DNA of 64,000 bases from Eumeta japonica (lineage: Eukaryota > Arthropoda > Insecta > Lepidoptera > Psychidae), in the NCBI GenBank assembly GCA_005406025.1, contig BGZK01000081.1, forward strand, positions 682,001 to 746,000. Reading direction: 5' to 3'. Shown piece by piece: positions 32,495 through 44,429 of the stretch; the first letter of the stretch is position 1, and every line of letters begins with the position of its first letter. The notes below the pieces were generated by a model. It ran no database searches. It was given only the letters and a program-made list of their open reading frames with translations, and was not told the DNA's origin. Made by a program: the position numbers and the translations under genes.

Positions 32495-32630
32495 ATATTA
32501 TAATATAGGAACGACTATTTTCCAGAAAGGCATAGGCAGAGACCACAAATCTCCGCTTAGTACCGTCTTTCTATACCTGTCTAATTTCACTGATATCTAT
32601 TAATCTTTCATTAAAGCTTTTGGGGTTCGG
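32495..32630 (-). mobile_element. LINE 3'-end relic (same family as 19200-20060)
   Basis: The block 'ggcataggcagagaccacaa' then 'atctccgcttagtaccgtct' and 'tacctgtctaatttcactga' aligns with 19220-19290 and 23261-23330. Confidence 0.7.
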
Positions 32631-33934
32631 GTACTTGAATATTAACTTTTTTTGCACACTTCACAACGCGCGGACGCGCGCGAATGCTCTACTCTCGACA
32701 TGTCGCCGTGTGACGATTTTGCAATATAAAACCGCACTTATATCCCAGGTTGAACAATAAATAAATGTAAAAAGGGATGTTTTGAAAAATAGACGTATTA
32801 AATCATAAAGTGACTGTTTTTTTTATTCGTCTGCTTTGATATATATAAGAGAAGATGAAGTAAAAAGGTAAAAGTACGGTTGTCCGTTGGTCAATGCACT
32901 TGTTTGTCTACACGTTTTGGAAAAATATACGCTATCGATTGTTATAAAACCTTTTGAATAATTTTCCATTTATCCTGAGGATGAACTCTATTGCTTGCCA
33001 CGATTGAAATCATAACCATTTTAAGGATTTTAATGAAATTCGATGGATTTTCTGGGTTCCTTTCGTAAATTTTTAACATTCGTTTTCAAAAACTTATATT
33101 TTCAAAACGATTTCTTTTAGTTCCTTAATTTCAATTTGTAATGCAATAAGTGTGTGAGGCGTGCACTTCTGGATTGTCTATTTTTTTGAATATGCCATCA
33201 CTTTGTTCTAGATTTTCTAAAGTGACCCTTCTTGATCCTTTTATAAATAATTAGATTTTAAGGTCATTCTAGAATAATGAGCTATAATTATCAGAATTGT
33301 TTATTGCAATCAGTTGATTAATAATAAGGAAGACAGTTTAGCAGTCAAACGAAGTAAATAAGGCTTTATTATTATATAAAAACCGAATAACAGTTGTGAT
33401 CTTTGAGAAGCGTAATGTTAAGAACTAGGCAACATAAAATAAAAATGAACCAATTAAAAAGCTTTAAAGATATTGCACCTACTTATGTTAATTATTAAAC
33501 GATTGGTGTATAGAGTAGTAACATAATCATTTAATATGACTAACGCCTAATTAATACGAGTAGACGAAAATGATTGGCTAACACAATAACGTCCGTTAAC
33601 TTTAACAAATAACATGTTGTTAGTAGATCATTTTATTCGATCCACTTCGTGTAATGAAATGTACCAGTCTGGCCTTAATAGTACCGGGTTTTGTGGCGAT
33701 ACCGCATAAATTAATAATGGTCAAAAAATATACAAAACATCCGATTTATTTAAAGTTTTATCACAACAATATTATTATTGCTTTGAGTCAGTATTCAAGT
33801 AATAGAGTAATTAGTCGAAGCGCTTTGGATGTAAGATTTGCTCGACGAACTGTATGTCAAATAATATGATAATATCGTGAAGAAATATAAATGCATGAAA
33901 ATATTAATGTAAACAATATATCCTTTAATATACT
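32631..33934. other. AT-rich DNA, mostly unassigned
   Basis: The segment 32870-33070 resembles the body of short Helitron-like repeats (ttgtccgttggtcaatgcac, aatgaaattcgatgg), but no terminus is visible. The rest has only chance frames. Confidence 0.35.
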
Positions 33935-36827
33935 CGACGCACGGTGGGGTATTTGTAACAAAAAGCTGGCCAAAACTATTTCTTATGGTCTAACTACCTA
34001 AACTGATAAATTGGTCATATTTTATCTATTTTTGCTCAATGGCGATTACTATACTGCCCTCAGGTACGTTAAAATTGATAATTTTAGCGTACCTTTAATA
34101 TTATCTAAGAATAAATTATAAAGTAAAATGTTACTGGGTAGAGGGTATTAAAACAATAGATTTTATATATCAAAATACTATATTAGTCAAATTCATTATC
34201 ATCAGATATATCACATTCATCTATCGTTGTCGTATATTGTGCTCCTGTATCTTCAGAATCATCACTTTCTGGTATAAGAAATTCCAATGCTTCTTTGTGA
34301 ATGGCTTCTTATTCTTCATAAATCTTGATCGCGTACACGATAACAATGGGTCTGAACTCAATAAAAGCCTATTTAGTACATCCACATTGCAAGATATTTT
34401 GAAAACTTTCTAGCAAAATCAGTACGGTATTGCCGAAAGTGTTTGTTTCTCGCTTCTGCCGCTTCTTCAGAGAGCTGGCCTATAGGGATTATGGCATGTT
34501 TTATTATTGTAGGTCCATGAACCAACAATTTGTGGAGTGTAGGCGTCATGGGATACCATCCGTAAAGTCTCACATAAATTTCTGAAGTTTCCTTACAAAA
34601 TGTTGATAATTTGTCGGTATCTATTCTGTGACCGCTTGAAATGACCTCTAACAAAGTTCTAAGCCTTTTTATCAAATCTAAATCTACTCCGGTAATTCTA
34701 GATGCTGTCTCAGGATCACAGAAAAATCGTCTTGATACATTGCCTGTGTTAGTATTTCCAAAACCAGCTTTTGGTACATCTACTAGTAGTGACATTTCTT
34801 CTTTAAATTGTTGCTGTATACGTATTTTATTCTCATTTACAATTTTTTTGTCAGCAGAAGACCTTGATTGCCATTTTTGTGTAGGTAATTTGTACGCCAA
34901 ATGTAGAATCGATTCAAATAATCTTATTCTCGCATGTAATATTGAAAGACCAAACTTCAAAGTCGCAGGGTCTTCTTCTTTTTTCTAATTTATTGAAATC
35001 TTTTGATGTTGCTTTGCAAATATAGCAACGCATTGTTGATAGGGTATTAGTTGCCGCATTGCAGACTTTTCCATCCACCATAGTAAATAAAACAGATGCT
35101 TTACTTTTATCACTTCACTATTCAAAATATTTCAGATAGGTTTAATTTTTCAATTTGACTTTCTATATAACTAATTTCATTTCTTGTGATGTCGTTAGTT
35201 TCATGCACAAATCTGATTCGAATAGGTCTACAAAATCTTGGACTCGACGGGACGGGGTTTTGCCAAATGACTTTACTTTGGCTGTTATGACTAACAAGTA
35301 ATCTCAAAGGCAAAAACGAGCTTTGGAATATATTTGCATCGTCATAGCTTTCGTTCGTATTTTGTAAGGATTGCATATACCGTGTCTGTTGAGATCCGTC
35401 ACATCCCCATTTTGATATAAGTTTTAAATTTTCCTTCTCTTCACTTGAAAGTCCTTTCAAAACTTCTTCAAGGTATGTACATAACCGTGAAGCAGTGTGA
35501 TCTACCAAATCTTGCAGTTTAATCTCAGCACATGTGTCAGTGACATGAAATGACTCAGGCTTAGGGTAACAATCAGCTTTCGCTTTTTGTAACAAAGAAT
35601 AACACGGATAGAGCTGTTTTCTAGCACTGCGTATCACATTGTACTGACTTCGAGACAAACCTGCTTCTACGAACATTGATAAGGCTTCCATTGTTGATAA
35701 CCGCTGTATATTTTTTTCTTTGTTTTGTGTGATTACTTTACGTATTTTGTATGCTCTAGTCGGGGACTTGGTAATTTCTTTTATGATAGCCGAAGCATCG
35801 CTTTTCCTGCGGCTCTTAGACTCATTTGAGCAGCATATGTTAACGTTGCATCGGGTACCTGCGCCCGGAGTTCTTTTGTTTTGCGCCGTTTACTGCGATC
35901 ACTTAACTCCCAAACTCTTTTGAGGGCCGCGGCCGACCAGTCTTTGTTTTACCCAGGCCGATAACTTTATAGTACCTGTAAGCCACTTAGCATTGTTCTG
36001 GAGGAATCTTTCTTCTTTGTACGATGCCGCCGTCCATTTTGTCTGAACTGCCATTTGAACAGTTTCAATTCCTTTTGAGACTACTTATTTTTTCAGTTGG
36101 ACAATTAGTTTCCCTAATGACACAATCCTCCATGTATGCGAACTTGTCATCAAGTAATCGTCCAGAACTTTGCTTTATATAGTTGTAGAGATCTGTCCTA
36201 CTTTTCTCCCGGACAGTTTCTTCAAATCCTATGAGGACAAAAAATATTTTAAATTTAGTACCTAAATTACTGTTTCATATAAAGAACTATATTTCGAAAA
36301 GGCGGATGTTGGCGGATTATGTTTTTGGTTTAAATGATAGTACACAAGATAGGCTAATATTTGTGCTATCATTTTTGACCGAACCTATCCGAACTTTATA
36401 ACTAAAACACTAAAAAAGGAAAAATAAAACTATAATTTATGCTAAGTTTAATGTTTGCTAATAAAATTAAAAAAAATATTTATATGAATGATATACAAAT
36501 GAATATAAGTTTTAAAATACAGTACATACCTCGATCTTCAAGATCCATTATAAAAAACTTCACTTCACTTCTCAGAAATCTTACAATAGCGGTTAATAAA
36601 ACTCCGTTTTTACAAGCGACGACGAGAACAAAGACGTGCGATAGGAACAACGACTAAATTCCGACTGTCGGAGGGGCAAACAAAATTGAATGACACTTGT
36701 AAGGTGATCGGGGCGTGACGTCATAACTATTCAACAATGAGAAATGAAGGTTCATTTACTAATTGGGTACAAATTTTGATTTCGACTTTTGACCGGTTTT
36801 TTGCTTCTAATACCCCACAGTGCGACG
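33935..36827 (-). mobile_element. Complete Transib (RAG1-type) transposon with 5-bp target duplication
   Basis: The element is 33940-36822 (2883 bp), flanked by the identical 5-mer cgacg (33935-33939 and 36823-36827). Inverted repeats of about 37 bp read inward as CACGGTGGGGTATT..AACAAAAAGCTGGCCAAAAC on the left and CACTGTGGGGTATT..AGCAAAAAACCGGTCAAAAG on the right. The first seven bases resemble the V(D)J recombination-signal heptamer CACAGTG. The single gene is on the minus strand (34183-36548). A CRE-like TGACGTCA lies about 170 bp upstream of its start. The structure (5-bp GC-rich duplication, CACNGTG ends, RAG1-core-like protein) is diagnostic of Transib. The protein is frame-broken, so this copy is inactive, but its ends and duplication are well kept. 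Confidence 0.93.
34183..36548 (-). pseudogene. Transib / RAG1-core-like DDE transposase, two exons, frame-broken
   Basis: Exon 1 (36530-36548) is 19 nt, MDLEDR plus one base. A 301-bp intron (GTATGT...CATAG) follows, and exon 2 starts at 36228, reading GFEETVREKSRTDLYNYIKQ. Next come GRP..SDRSKRRKTKEL (DNA-binding N-terminal region), YNVIRSARKQLYPCYSLLQK and LISKWGCDGSQQ with the first catalytic Asp (codon 35398-35400). Then FLPLRLLVSHNSQSKVIWQN, MVDGKVCNAATNTLSTMRCY with ICKAT (matching the RAG1 CxxC zinc region), FGLSILHARIRLFESILHLA, WYPMTPTLHKLLVHGP and GQLSEEAAEARNKHFRQYR with the catalytic Glu (about 34463-34468). An acidic tail ends DDNEFD at 34186, with the stop at 34183. Breaks lie near 36085, 35120 and 34965. 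Where RAG1 has its second Asp (LHCD), this copy has LHAR; I am unsure of that alignment. Confidence 0.88.
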
Positions 36828-39723
36828 TCGAGTTTAAACGACCGGGCGACAGGCGCCGTAATTGTGACGGCTGGTTGACAACAATAACTCCTCGTGGAAT
36901 TTAATTACGATGTAACTCGTCACGCGGCGAGCACGGAGGGGCTCCGAGGGACTCGGAGTAGTTTAGAGTTTCGTGTGACGTCACCGCCGCCTGCGTGCTA
37001 GAGTCCCGCCTACGTACGTGTTTAAATTATGTTCGTTTGGAGTCACAATTTTTTTAATTTTGTATCGGCGATCAAATGCGAATAGCCAATTCACTGTGGG
37101 ACATGGAACCGCTCAGTCTTCATAAAGTGCTTTTCAAAAATTATAAATAACTTGCTGAATTCATATCAAACTTTGTAAACATAGATTTTGTCCACATAAT
37201 TGGTATGATATTTGTGTCATTTTTATTTCACTCTTAAAAAGTACATTTCATAGCGTTTTTAGTGTGAGTACAATCGTATTGAATTATATAATGTAACTTA
37301 ATGTAAGATGAAATATTGATTGATTAGTCTACCAAAGGTTAAGAACTTGACAAGATAAACACCACTGATCACTGTCGTGAATCGATTTTGATTATAGTCG
37401 GCTATTACAGCTCTTACAATAGATAACGCCTTTCATACCTATCATCAGAGGCTTACAGTTTAATTAGATGGTACTAAATTTTTTATAAACATCTGTCAGT
37501 TCTAGTGTTGTCGTCAATGTTGACGCGGGTTTTCGACGCGTCGAAGAAATTGGCTGACGGAGCGTTACGCCACCTCGTGGACGCTTTGCGAGAACTATCT
37601 AATTATTGAGGTAATATAAGTATAGAGTCGCTCATATCTGACGCCAATTGAATGACGTTCTGGGGCGTCATTTTGTTGTTTGGGTTATCAGCACCTGTCA
37701 GTGGCATGAATGAGTTCACGTGTACACAAAAACACAAAAATGTCGAATTCTTTTATGAAATTTTGTAAATTCAGATCAGAAAACGTCATTGAACAGCGTG
37801 GTGTTATTTTCGTAAATAAATTACGTACTTTTATTTTGATTTACATAAATATACAACAGAATTACATTATTTTTTGTTTCTTACAATTCCTTCCATCGAT
37901 GTTACTAGTGTAATGTAAATCTGACTCAACTAAAAGTGGGAACAAAATCGAATGAAGATAGTTCGAATTTACATTACACAGACTTGTTATTTTATTCATA
38001 ACTTTCATTATAATTAATTTACTCCAAACACCACATCAGGTTATAAAAGATTTTATCATTAATAAATCCCGTAACTCTTTACTCATAATTAATTACTTAA
38101 TTTGATTGTCGTGGGGAATTTCGATTTCAAGTGGATGGCATAAATAAATTTAATCACTGTTTCTCGCGAACGCTTCCACCTTTCTTAAACATTTATATAT
38201 ATTTTTGTTGTTTTGTCTTTTATTAGCTTACCTGGTTCCAATATTTTAATACAGTTTGTTGGAATTGCGTCTTTATAATATCAGTACATACTACTTCAAC
38301 GCGTTTAACGAAGCTGTGGAAAGCGCTTATTTTGGTTTTTAAGTTAGTATTTGCATATGTATACATTTATAAATGGGTATCTTGGTAGCGGTATTAACGA
38401 TTTCGATGTATGTACATTTTTACTTTGATACTTTGATTTTCAAGTTTATCTATATAGGTATACAAAAGCGAGTTAAAAACAAATTGTAAATGTTACTTTA
38501 TTTAGCGCCAAATGTTCAGGCTATTATATTGCTTTTATGTTATCCATTTTCAACAACAAATGATGCTACATCACATAAACTACGGGTGCACTGTGCGTGT
38601 TATAATAATACGTATTTAAAATTTGTATAGGTAACTTTTCCCGTAGGAAGTTGTCATATTCCCATGACAATTTTGAGAGACAACGAGCAAAGGTCGTTTG
38701 CACAGGTACTTATGGATTATAAAATGATACATTTGTATGTCAAATAAACGGTCATTGGATGTCGTTACTGAACGTTAGATTTCCACCGCGATATGTGGAA
38801 TATGTAGAATAAGCGTTTGTTTTGCATATTTTTTTGTTATTGTCAAATTGTGTCGAAATGGAATTAAATCGGAAAACCCGGATAAATAGCAAATTGACAA
38901 TTGTGTACAATCTAGTTCAGGAAAATAAACCACTTAAACTTTGTAAAAATTTAAAAAAAACCACTGTTATTTAATACTTCTATGGTCTTCCTTGTTTTCA
39001 GCTAGCCATTATTGTGTTTTTTAATTGATTAACATTCGAAATGTGAGTAAGAATCGACACTGGAATACCTATCGGGGTTAACTTGATAATAAGCAAGTCA
39101 AAATCTGTAAAAGGCGATTTAGATACCTTTTGTCACGTAAGTATTAACCGAGCTGAATATTTTGGGCATTGCAAAATAACGTCCAGGAAATAATCATGAA
39201 AATTTGTGCAAATAATTTACGTCGTGATGCCGGAACGTGAAATGACTGAAGACGTTCAAAGGAAAATTGGCTTTCGCTGGGCTCCTCACTACGTCCTTGA
39301 ACAACTTAGACTAGTTTCCACGGACGAGTACGAGTTTATCGTGCGAAATGTCTGCAATAAGAACTACAAGTTCTCTTGACTAGACGTCGAAGTTTAGTTT
39401 GAGCCCGTCCCCGTTACCACCCCCTCTGCTTCACCACGTGTGGGAATATGTGAAGAGTATCTTATAGGCGAAATTTTTTGAATTATTGAGTAAATGATCA
39501 ATATTCAAATAAATAGAATTATATATCTTTAATTTTTGAAGAGCACTATAATACATTTTTAGATTTTTATATTACAAACAATTTGTTTTAACTCTTAACG
39601 ATTCAGTGTGTAAATATATAATAATTAATGCTTATGACGAACTGCTATACAAAAATCATTACTTTTTAAAGCTTGTTAAATATATTGATACTGTATAACC
39701 TCCCTGTATGTATATACTAGGGC
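36828..39723. other. Unassigned DNA with a CpG-rich patch near 36830-37020
   Basis: The first 190 bp are CpG-rich (ggcgacaggcgccg, cacgcggcgagcacgg, gtgacgtcaccgccgcc) and may be a regulatory or promoter segment into which the Transib inserted. The remainder is AT-rich. A short GC-richer stretch at 39225-39440 has no consistent frame. Confidence 0.35.
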
Positions 39724-40825
39724 GTGCCAAAAAATTACAATATTTTTTTTCGCTCTCAGTCCAAAATGTCACAGGATACGTCCAAACAAAAAATCTGTCA
39801 GAGGTGGAACTCTTAATTTAAACTTTAAGAGGTTCTACATGTAACTTAAAGTTTTTACGTTTAAGTAAAACGTACAATATGGTTTGTAACATTATTTAGC
39901 ACGGCAAGGTATGAAAAATTTGTTTTAGATAAAATGAAAGAACGGATCTTTTTAAGCATTAAAAATTTAATGCTTAAAAAGATGTCAACTGAGACTAATT
40001 TCAATCCTCTATATTTAAGTTTCTACGGATCGTTAAAATAAGAATTTTTCAAATTTCCTAATTTTTTGCATTCTAGGTAAAACTAAAAGTTAGTTGGCAC
40101 TTTTGTAGTAATATGGTTAATATATATCTATTATTAAAATTTTATGTCCATCATTATTATTCTTCATAATTTAGTTGAAAAATCATAAGATAAGGCTTAG
40201 CGGGTCTGTAATTTTTAATTATTAATAATACAGAAAATTTCGCCTATACAATTTAGTCACAAATTTGATTATTGAAAAGTTTGCACTAATATTTTGATTT
40301 TTCTTTAATTATTCAATTGAAAAAATGAAAATAAATTGACAAAATAATATTTGTGGGTGTGTAATAGTAACTATGTTGTTTTTGATGATACATAAAATTC
40401 GTTTAAGATTTTTTATCGGGCGTCCAATGAACTACAAAATTATTATTTGTCTTTTTGTTCTACCTGCGACAGTTTAGCTTAAAATGAAAAAAATATGACA
40501 TTTAAAAATTTTAATTTTAACGATCCATAGAAATTTAGTGATGATTGAAATTTGACTCAATGAAATTGTTTGTCCAAAATTTAATGTCGAAAAAGATACA
40601 TATATACATACATATACTTATAAAAAAAAAGTTTCTTCATAACTTGCCGAACAAAATAATGTTAAAAGTTCTTTTCCGTATTATTTAAACATAAAACTTT
40701 CAAGTTTCATGAAGAACCTTTTAAAATTGAATTTAAAAGTTTGGACTCTTGAGATTTTTATTTAGAGATATCCGGGGATATTTTGGGACGAGAACGAAAA
40801 AAAAAATACTAAGTAAGTGGCAAAA
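39724..40825. mobile_element. 1.1-kb foldback element with arms of about 370 bp
   Basis: The left arm (39724-40090) aligns with the reverse complement of the right arm (40455-40825) over its whole length with moderate divergence and small indels. Matching blocks from the outside in: tgcca...tatttttttt and cgctctcagtcc vs cgttctcgtccc; aagaggttctacatgtaact vs aaaaggttcttcatgaaact; aacattatttagcacggcaa vs aacattattttgttcggcaa; tttctacggatcgttaaaat vs tttctatggatcgttaaaat. The loop is about 365 bp and AT-rich. There is no coding frame. The left arm also holds a small hairpin (aagcatt..aatgctt, 39954-39976). The structure is a large decayed inverted duplication, as in foldback transposons. Confidence 0.85.
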
Positions 40826-40844
40826 GCAGAACCCACAGCAAGAC

Positions 40845-41000
40845 TAGTATCGGAATCAAGAGCAGGACTAGGATCAGCACCGAGAGCGGGACCAAGATAG
40901 AAATCACGATTGACCGCGTGATCGGTCAATATAAAAAAAAAACCGTAAGAATCCGTTCTATATCCACGCGGACTGAACCGCGGACGAAAGCTAGTGTTTT
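40845..41000 (+). mobile_element. Hexamer array followed by a Helitron-like 3' end
   Basis: Units such as atcgga-atcaag-agcagg-actagg-atcagc-accgag-agcggg-accaag run in 6-bp steps at 40848-40905. An A-run follows, then 'tatccacgcggactgaaccg' and 'cggacgaaagctagt' (CTAG-T). The same order (hexamers, A-run, 'tatccac', CTAG) occurs at 56285-56708, which defines a family. Confidence 0.55.
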
Positions 41001-42327
41001 TGACTGACGATCTGACGAAAAAAAAAAGCGTTGTCATTATACATGCAGACTGCAATACTCACGGCCGAAAAGGCTTTTTTAATTGAGGAAATTTCCCAAG
41101 CACATTATGTATACCCGTGTGCTGTTTCAGACAGTTAAGTGGAGTTGTATATTTTTTTTTTCTGAAATTCTGAATTCCATAACGTAGGTCGGTGCGCACT
41201 GGAAAAACGGACCCCACGTCATTAAGCCGGCAAAGCGTTCTCGGTACGGCCATACTTTCGGGGAGCCACAGAGAATATAGATATAACAGCGCAACGGGTC
41301 CCGTTGAAAGGGAAATTTTACGTAAAGTGCGAAGACGTGTTTTTACTCGGGCAAAGCAAACGTAATGAGCGTATTTATATGTCCTATCTGTGCACGCGGA
41401 ACTTTCGCATGGTAGTGGATTCGGAAACATAAAAATACGTGTTTATAAAAAAAACACAGCCTCGTGACGGGTGTGTTCCGATTTCATCTGAGTACAATTT
41501 GTAATGTAGCAAGCGGATTTGGAACTTGTCGATTCATAAGCGAGAGCGAAATCGAAAATCGAAAAAAGTAAATAAACCGACAATATGTTGTAATCAAAAA
41601 AAAAAAAAAAATGGTGATCTTAATTAAATTTTAACGAACTTCAATCTGTCTCGCATTTGTTGTGAGAGTATTATTAAAAATGCGCGTTAAAAAGCTTATG
41701 AACCAATAGAAAAATAAAAAGAACTTAAAGAATTTTATTTTATTTTAATTTTAATTGTTTTATAGGTCATACGATGACATTAAGTGTTTCTTAAGACATG
41801 CAAGTACTGAACTGCACTGAAAAAAAACCTTGGTTAAAATAACAAAATAAGCGATTTCCTAAGGTTAATATAGATCCTATATAGCACAATGTTATTTTTA
41901 TTAAATATATATTCTGGAAGAGACATAATTTATTAATGTAAATCTGAAATCAAAAAGCGAATTCAGCATTTCATATTGTGTTATAATAATTGACCGTTCA
42001 AATAAAATGGAAAGTAAATATAACAATAACCTTGATAAATTTAATGAGACCTTTGTGTGAATTTAACATTAAATTTTGAATAAACTTACGCTACTTATTT
42101 ATAAAACCTATAAAAGGAGGGATCTTTTCACTTAATTAGTACAGCAATATTTACTCAGTGAAATAAAATGTTTTTAGTACGTATCACTAGTTTTTGATAT
42201 TTGCTATTAAATGATTTTAGTAGTTTTAACGAAACTAGTTTTGTACTTCTAACAAAACTGTGTTCTTAAAGTTTACTAAAAAACTTTTATTAAAAAACAA
42301 AAGATAGCTTAATATATTGTTCTCACG
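41001..42327. other. Unassigned; GC-richer patch at 41060-41430
   Basis: The patch carries a 123-codon minus frame (41059-41430) with no recognisable family pattern, repeats or splice-site support. Beyond 41520 the DNA is AT-rich, with an A-run at 41597-41611. Confidence 0.35.
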
Positions 42328-42489
42328 ATGGGAGAACTTTCAGATATTAAATACCACACTTTCATCTCAGGCAAAAGGCTGCGAAGTGATAGCATAGAGA
42401 GGTTCTTGGAATCGGCTAAGTCTGATGGTCCGGACGTCTATTGCGATGAAAACTTTTTTTTGTTAGTGCCATCTATTGAACAATATTAG
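42328..42489 (+). CDS. Small unidentified ORF, 53 residues
   Basis: ATG at 42328, stop TAG at 42487-42489, with an in-frame TAA 18-20 bases upstream. The peptide begins MGELSDIKYHTFISGKRLRS, continues DSIERFLESAKSDGPDVYCD and ends LLVPSIEQY. Its composition (balanced charge, SDSIERFLESA, few low-complexity runs) is unlike the Lys/Asn/Ile/Phe-rich translations of surrounding AT-rich DNA. The local sequence (42328-42460) is GC-richer than both flanks. I do not recognise the family. It could be a small gene, an exon, or a piece of a retrocopy or transposon. The T8 run at 42454-42461 could hide a frameshift. Confidence 0.35.
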   Translation: MGELSDIKYHTFISGKRLRSDSIERFLESAKSDGPDVYCDENFFLLVPSIEQY

Positions 42490-44429
42490 GGATAATTCGT
42501 TAACAAAATATTTTTAATAAGCGAATAGTTTTGTGAAGAAATAGTATAATTGTTTCTAAATATTGACAAAAAACGTCTTGTTGGTATTAGTATAAAAAGT
42601 GTGTTTTGTATTTTACGAAATATCATTGTTAACACAAGCTTTTCATAATGTCACTTTTACCTAAGAATAATATTTGAATTTGTAAGATACAGTAAAGCAG
42701 TTTTAATCAATGTTTATTGTCAAAATAATTCTTTTTTTTTACTAATATGAGATACCGATGTTATTTTTGCATAAGATTATTTATTGTTGTTTTAATCTTT
42801 TCTGCCCCTAAATTTCATAAAATGCTATTCATTAAGTAATTGTCAAGTGAGAATGGTTTATCCGATTTGTGCTTACTTTAAAAGACAGTATGATATCAAT
42901 TTTGAACATAACGGATTACGTGTTTTACTATTTTTTACGTTAAACTTACAATACAATCTTATTTATTTTACAAAGATTTGATTAATTTCTCACGTAATAT
43001 TGTGTACATATATTTATAAAAAACACCAAAATTTAAAATAAAAATAATTTTAGTTTATTTTAACGGAATTTATAATTGCTTTGATGAAAAAAAAAATAGT
43101 AAAGTCTATGTAATAAAAGTTTTGTTTTTCACATTTTAGCCTATGTAGTTTCGTATTAGTTATTATTACTAAATACTGTTTGTTATATTTGTCATAGAAA
43201 CTGTTTTGTGCATTTTATGAAATATAACTCTTATATTAAATAAAATGATTAGTGTGTACAACCAAAAATAATTTGTTGCTTTTATAAATAAAGTGTACTG
43301 GTAAATTTATCCACTATAATTATATAATATTACTTTGAAAAAGGTTTTTTCTACTAATAATTTATTTGAATTCATTATATTCAATTACAATCATATTTTT
43401 GCGTTTAATACAACGTATGAAATTGTAATTTTAAATCAAGTTCTTTCGTAATACTAACAATAAATCGTCAACATAAAACGCTTTTGTTAAAACAACATGC
43501 AGTTTTTTAAGGTATACGCATTAGGGAGAATCAAAAAGTTCGACTTTTTTTTCAAAATCCCCTCTGAAATAGGTTCAAGGAAGCGAGAACAGTTGCTTGT
43601 ATAACCGGAACGCTTAATAGTAATATTTAGAAGTCGCGCAATGGGAATTTGTATTTCCTTGTAATTAATATTAGAATAATTGCTTACCATTTTAAAATTT
43701 TTAATTTTTGAAACCTATAGACGAATTTAAATGACTAAAACATATTCTTGAAGGGAATTGAAAGTTCCACCCAAAAACATCCTTTTTTTTTTCGGTTAAC
43801 CTACTCGTTCAAAAGTTATTCAATATAAAATTTTAATTTATGAAACACTGACATTTTTTAATTCCGATTTCACATAAACATATTAAAGTTATTATGGAGT
43901 GAAAGGCGCTGGATACGTGCTCAATGAAAAGCCAGAAATGAATGGAAGTGCCTGTATTTTTGATGTAATTCGATATTTGTGTTCGGAATAATAATTTTCT
44001 TGAAATGTTGTTGGATAGTATTAAGTTATAAATAATGTCGGTTTCTAATATCAATTTCTTTATTAAATAAATAATTCGAAAATAAAACTTTAATATTTAA
44101 TGGCGGCGTAGCGAGTTTTTGCTGTATCGAGTGCCATGTTTATGAATTCTGTTAGAAGTCATTATGAAGCGACATTAGTAGTATTCTTGCTATCTCGGTC
44201 GACGGGTACTAGTTATTGATTCGCAAACGTTGTTGGACGTCTTATCACTCCCTTGGGGTCCAGTTTTGAACTGTCGCGTCACCAGTTATCGACTTAAAGG
44301 TGATGAATATGTGCTCAATGGAAAGTGAATAGAAATGCTCGTATTTTTCCCTTTTTTCCTTTTATATTGCTTTAATAACAAAATATTATTTGTTATTCGC
44401 TCTATCAAAATTCGGAATTTTATCCAATC
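42490..44429. other. AT-rich DNA with one short duplicated segment
   Basis: A segment of about 50 bp with the core 'tgctcaatg(a/g)aaag..' and '(c)tgtattttt' occurs at 43909-43962 and again, diverged, at 44299-44348. Nothing else is assignable. Confidence 0.4.

Noticed and set aside
41059..41430. 123-codon minus frame
   Set aside because: It has no family pattern, no upstream start context or splice sites that fit, and an AT-rich tail. It is kept as an unassigned patch.
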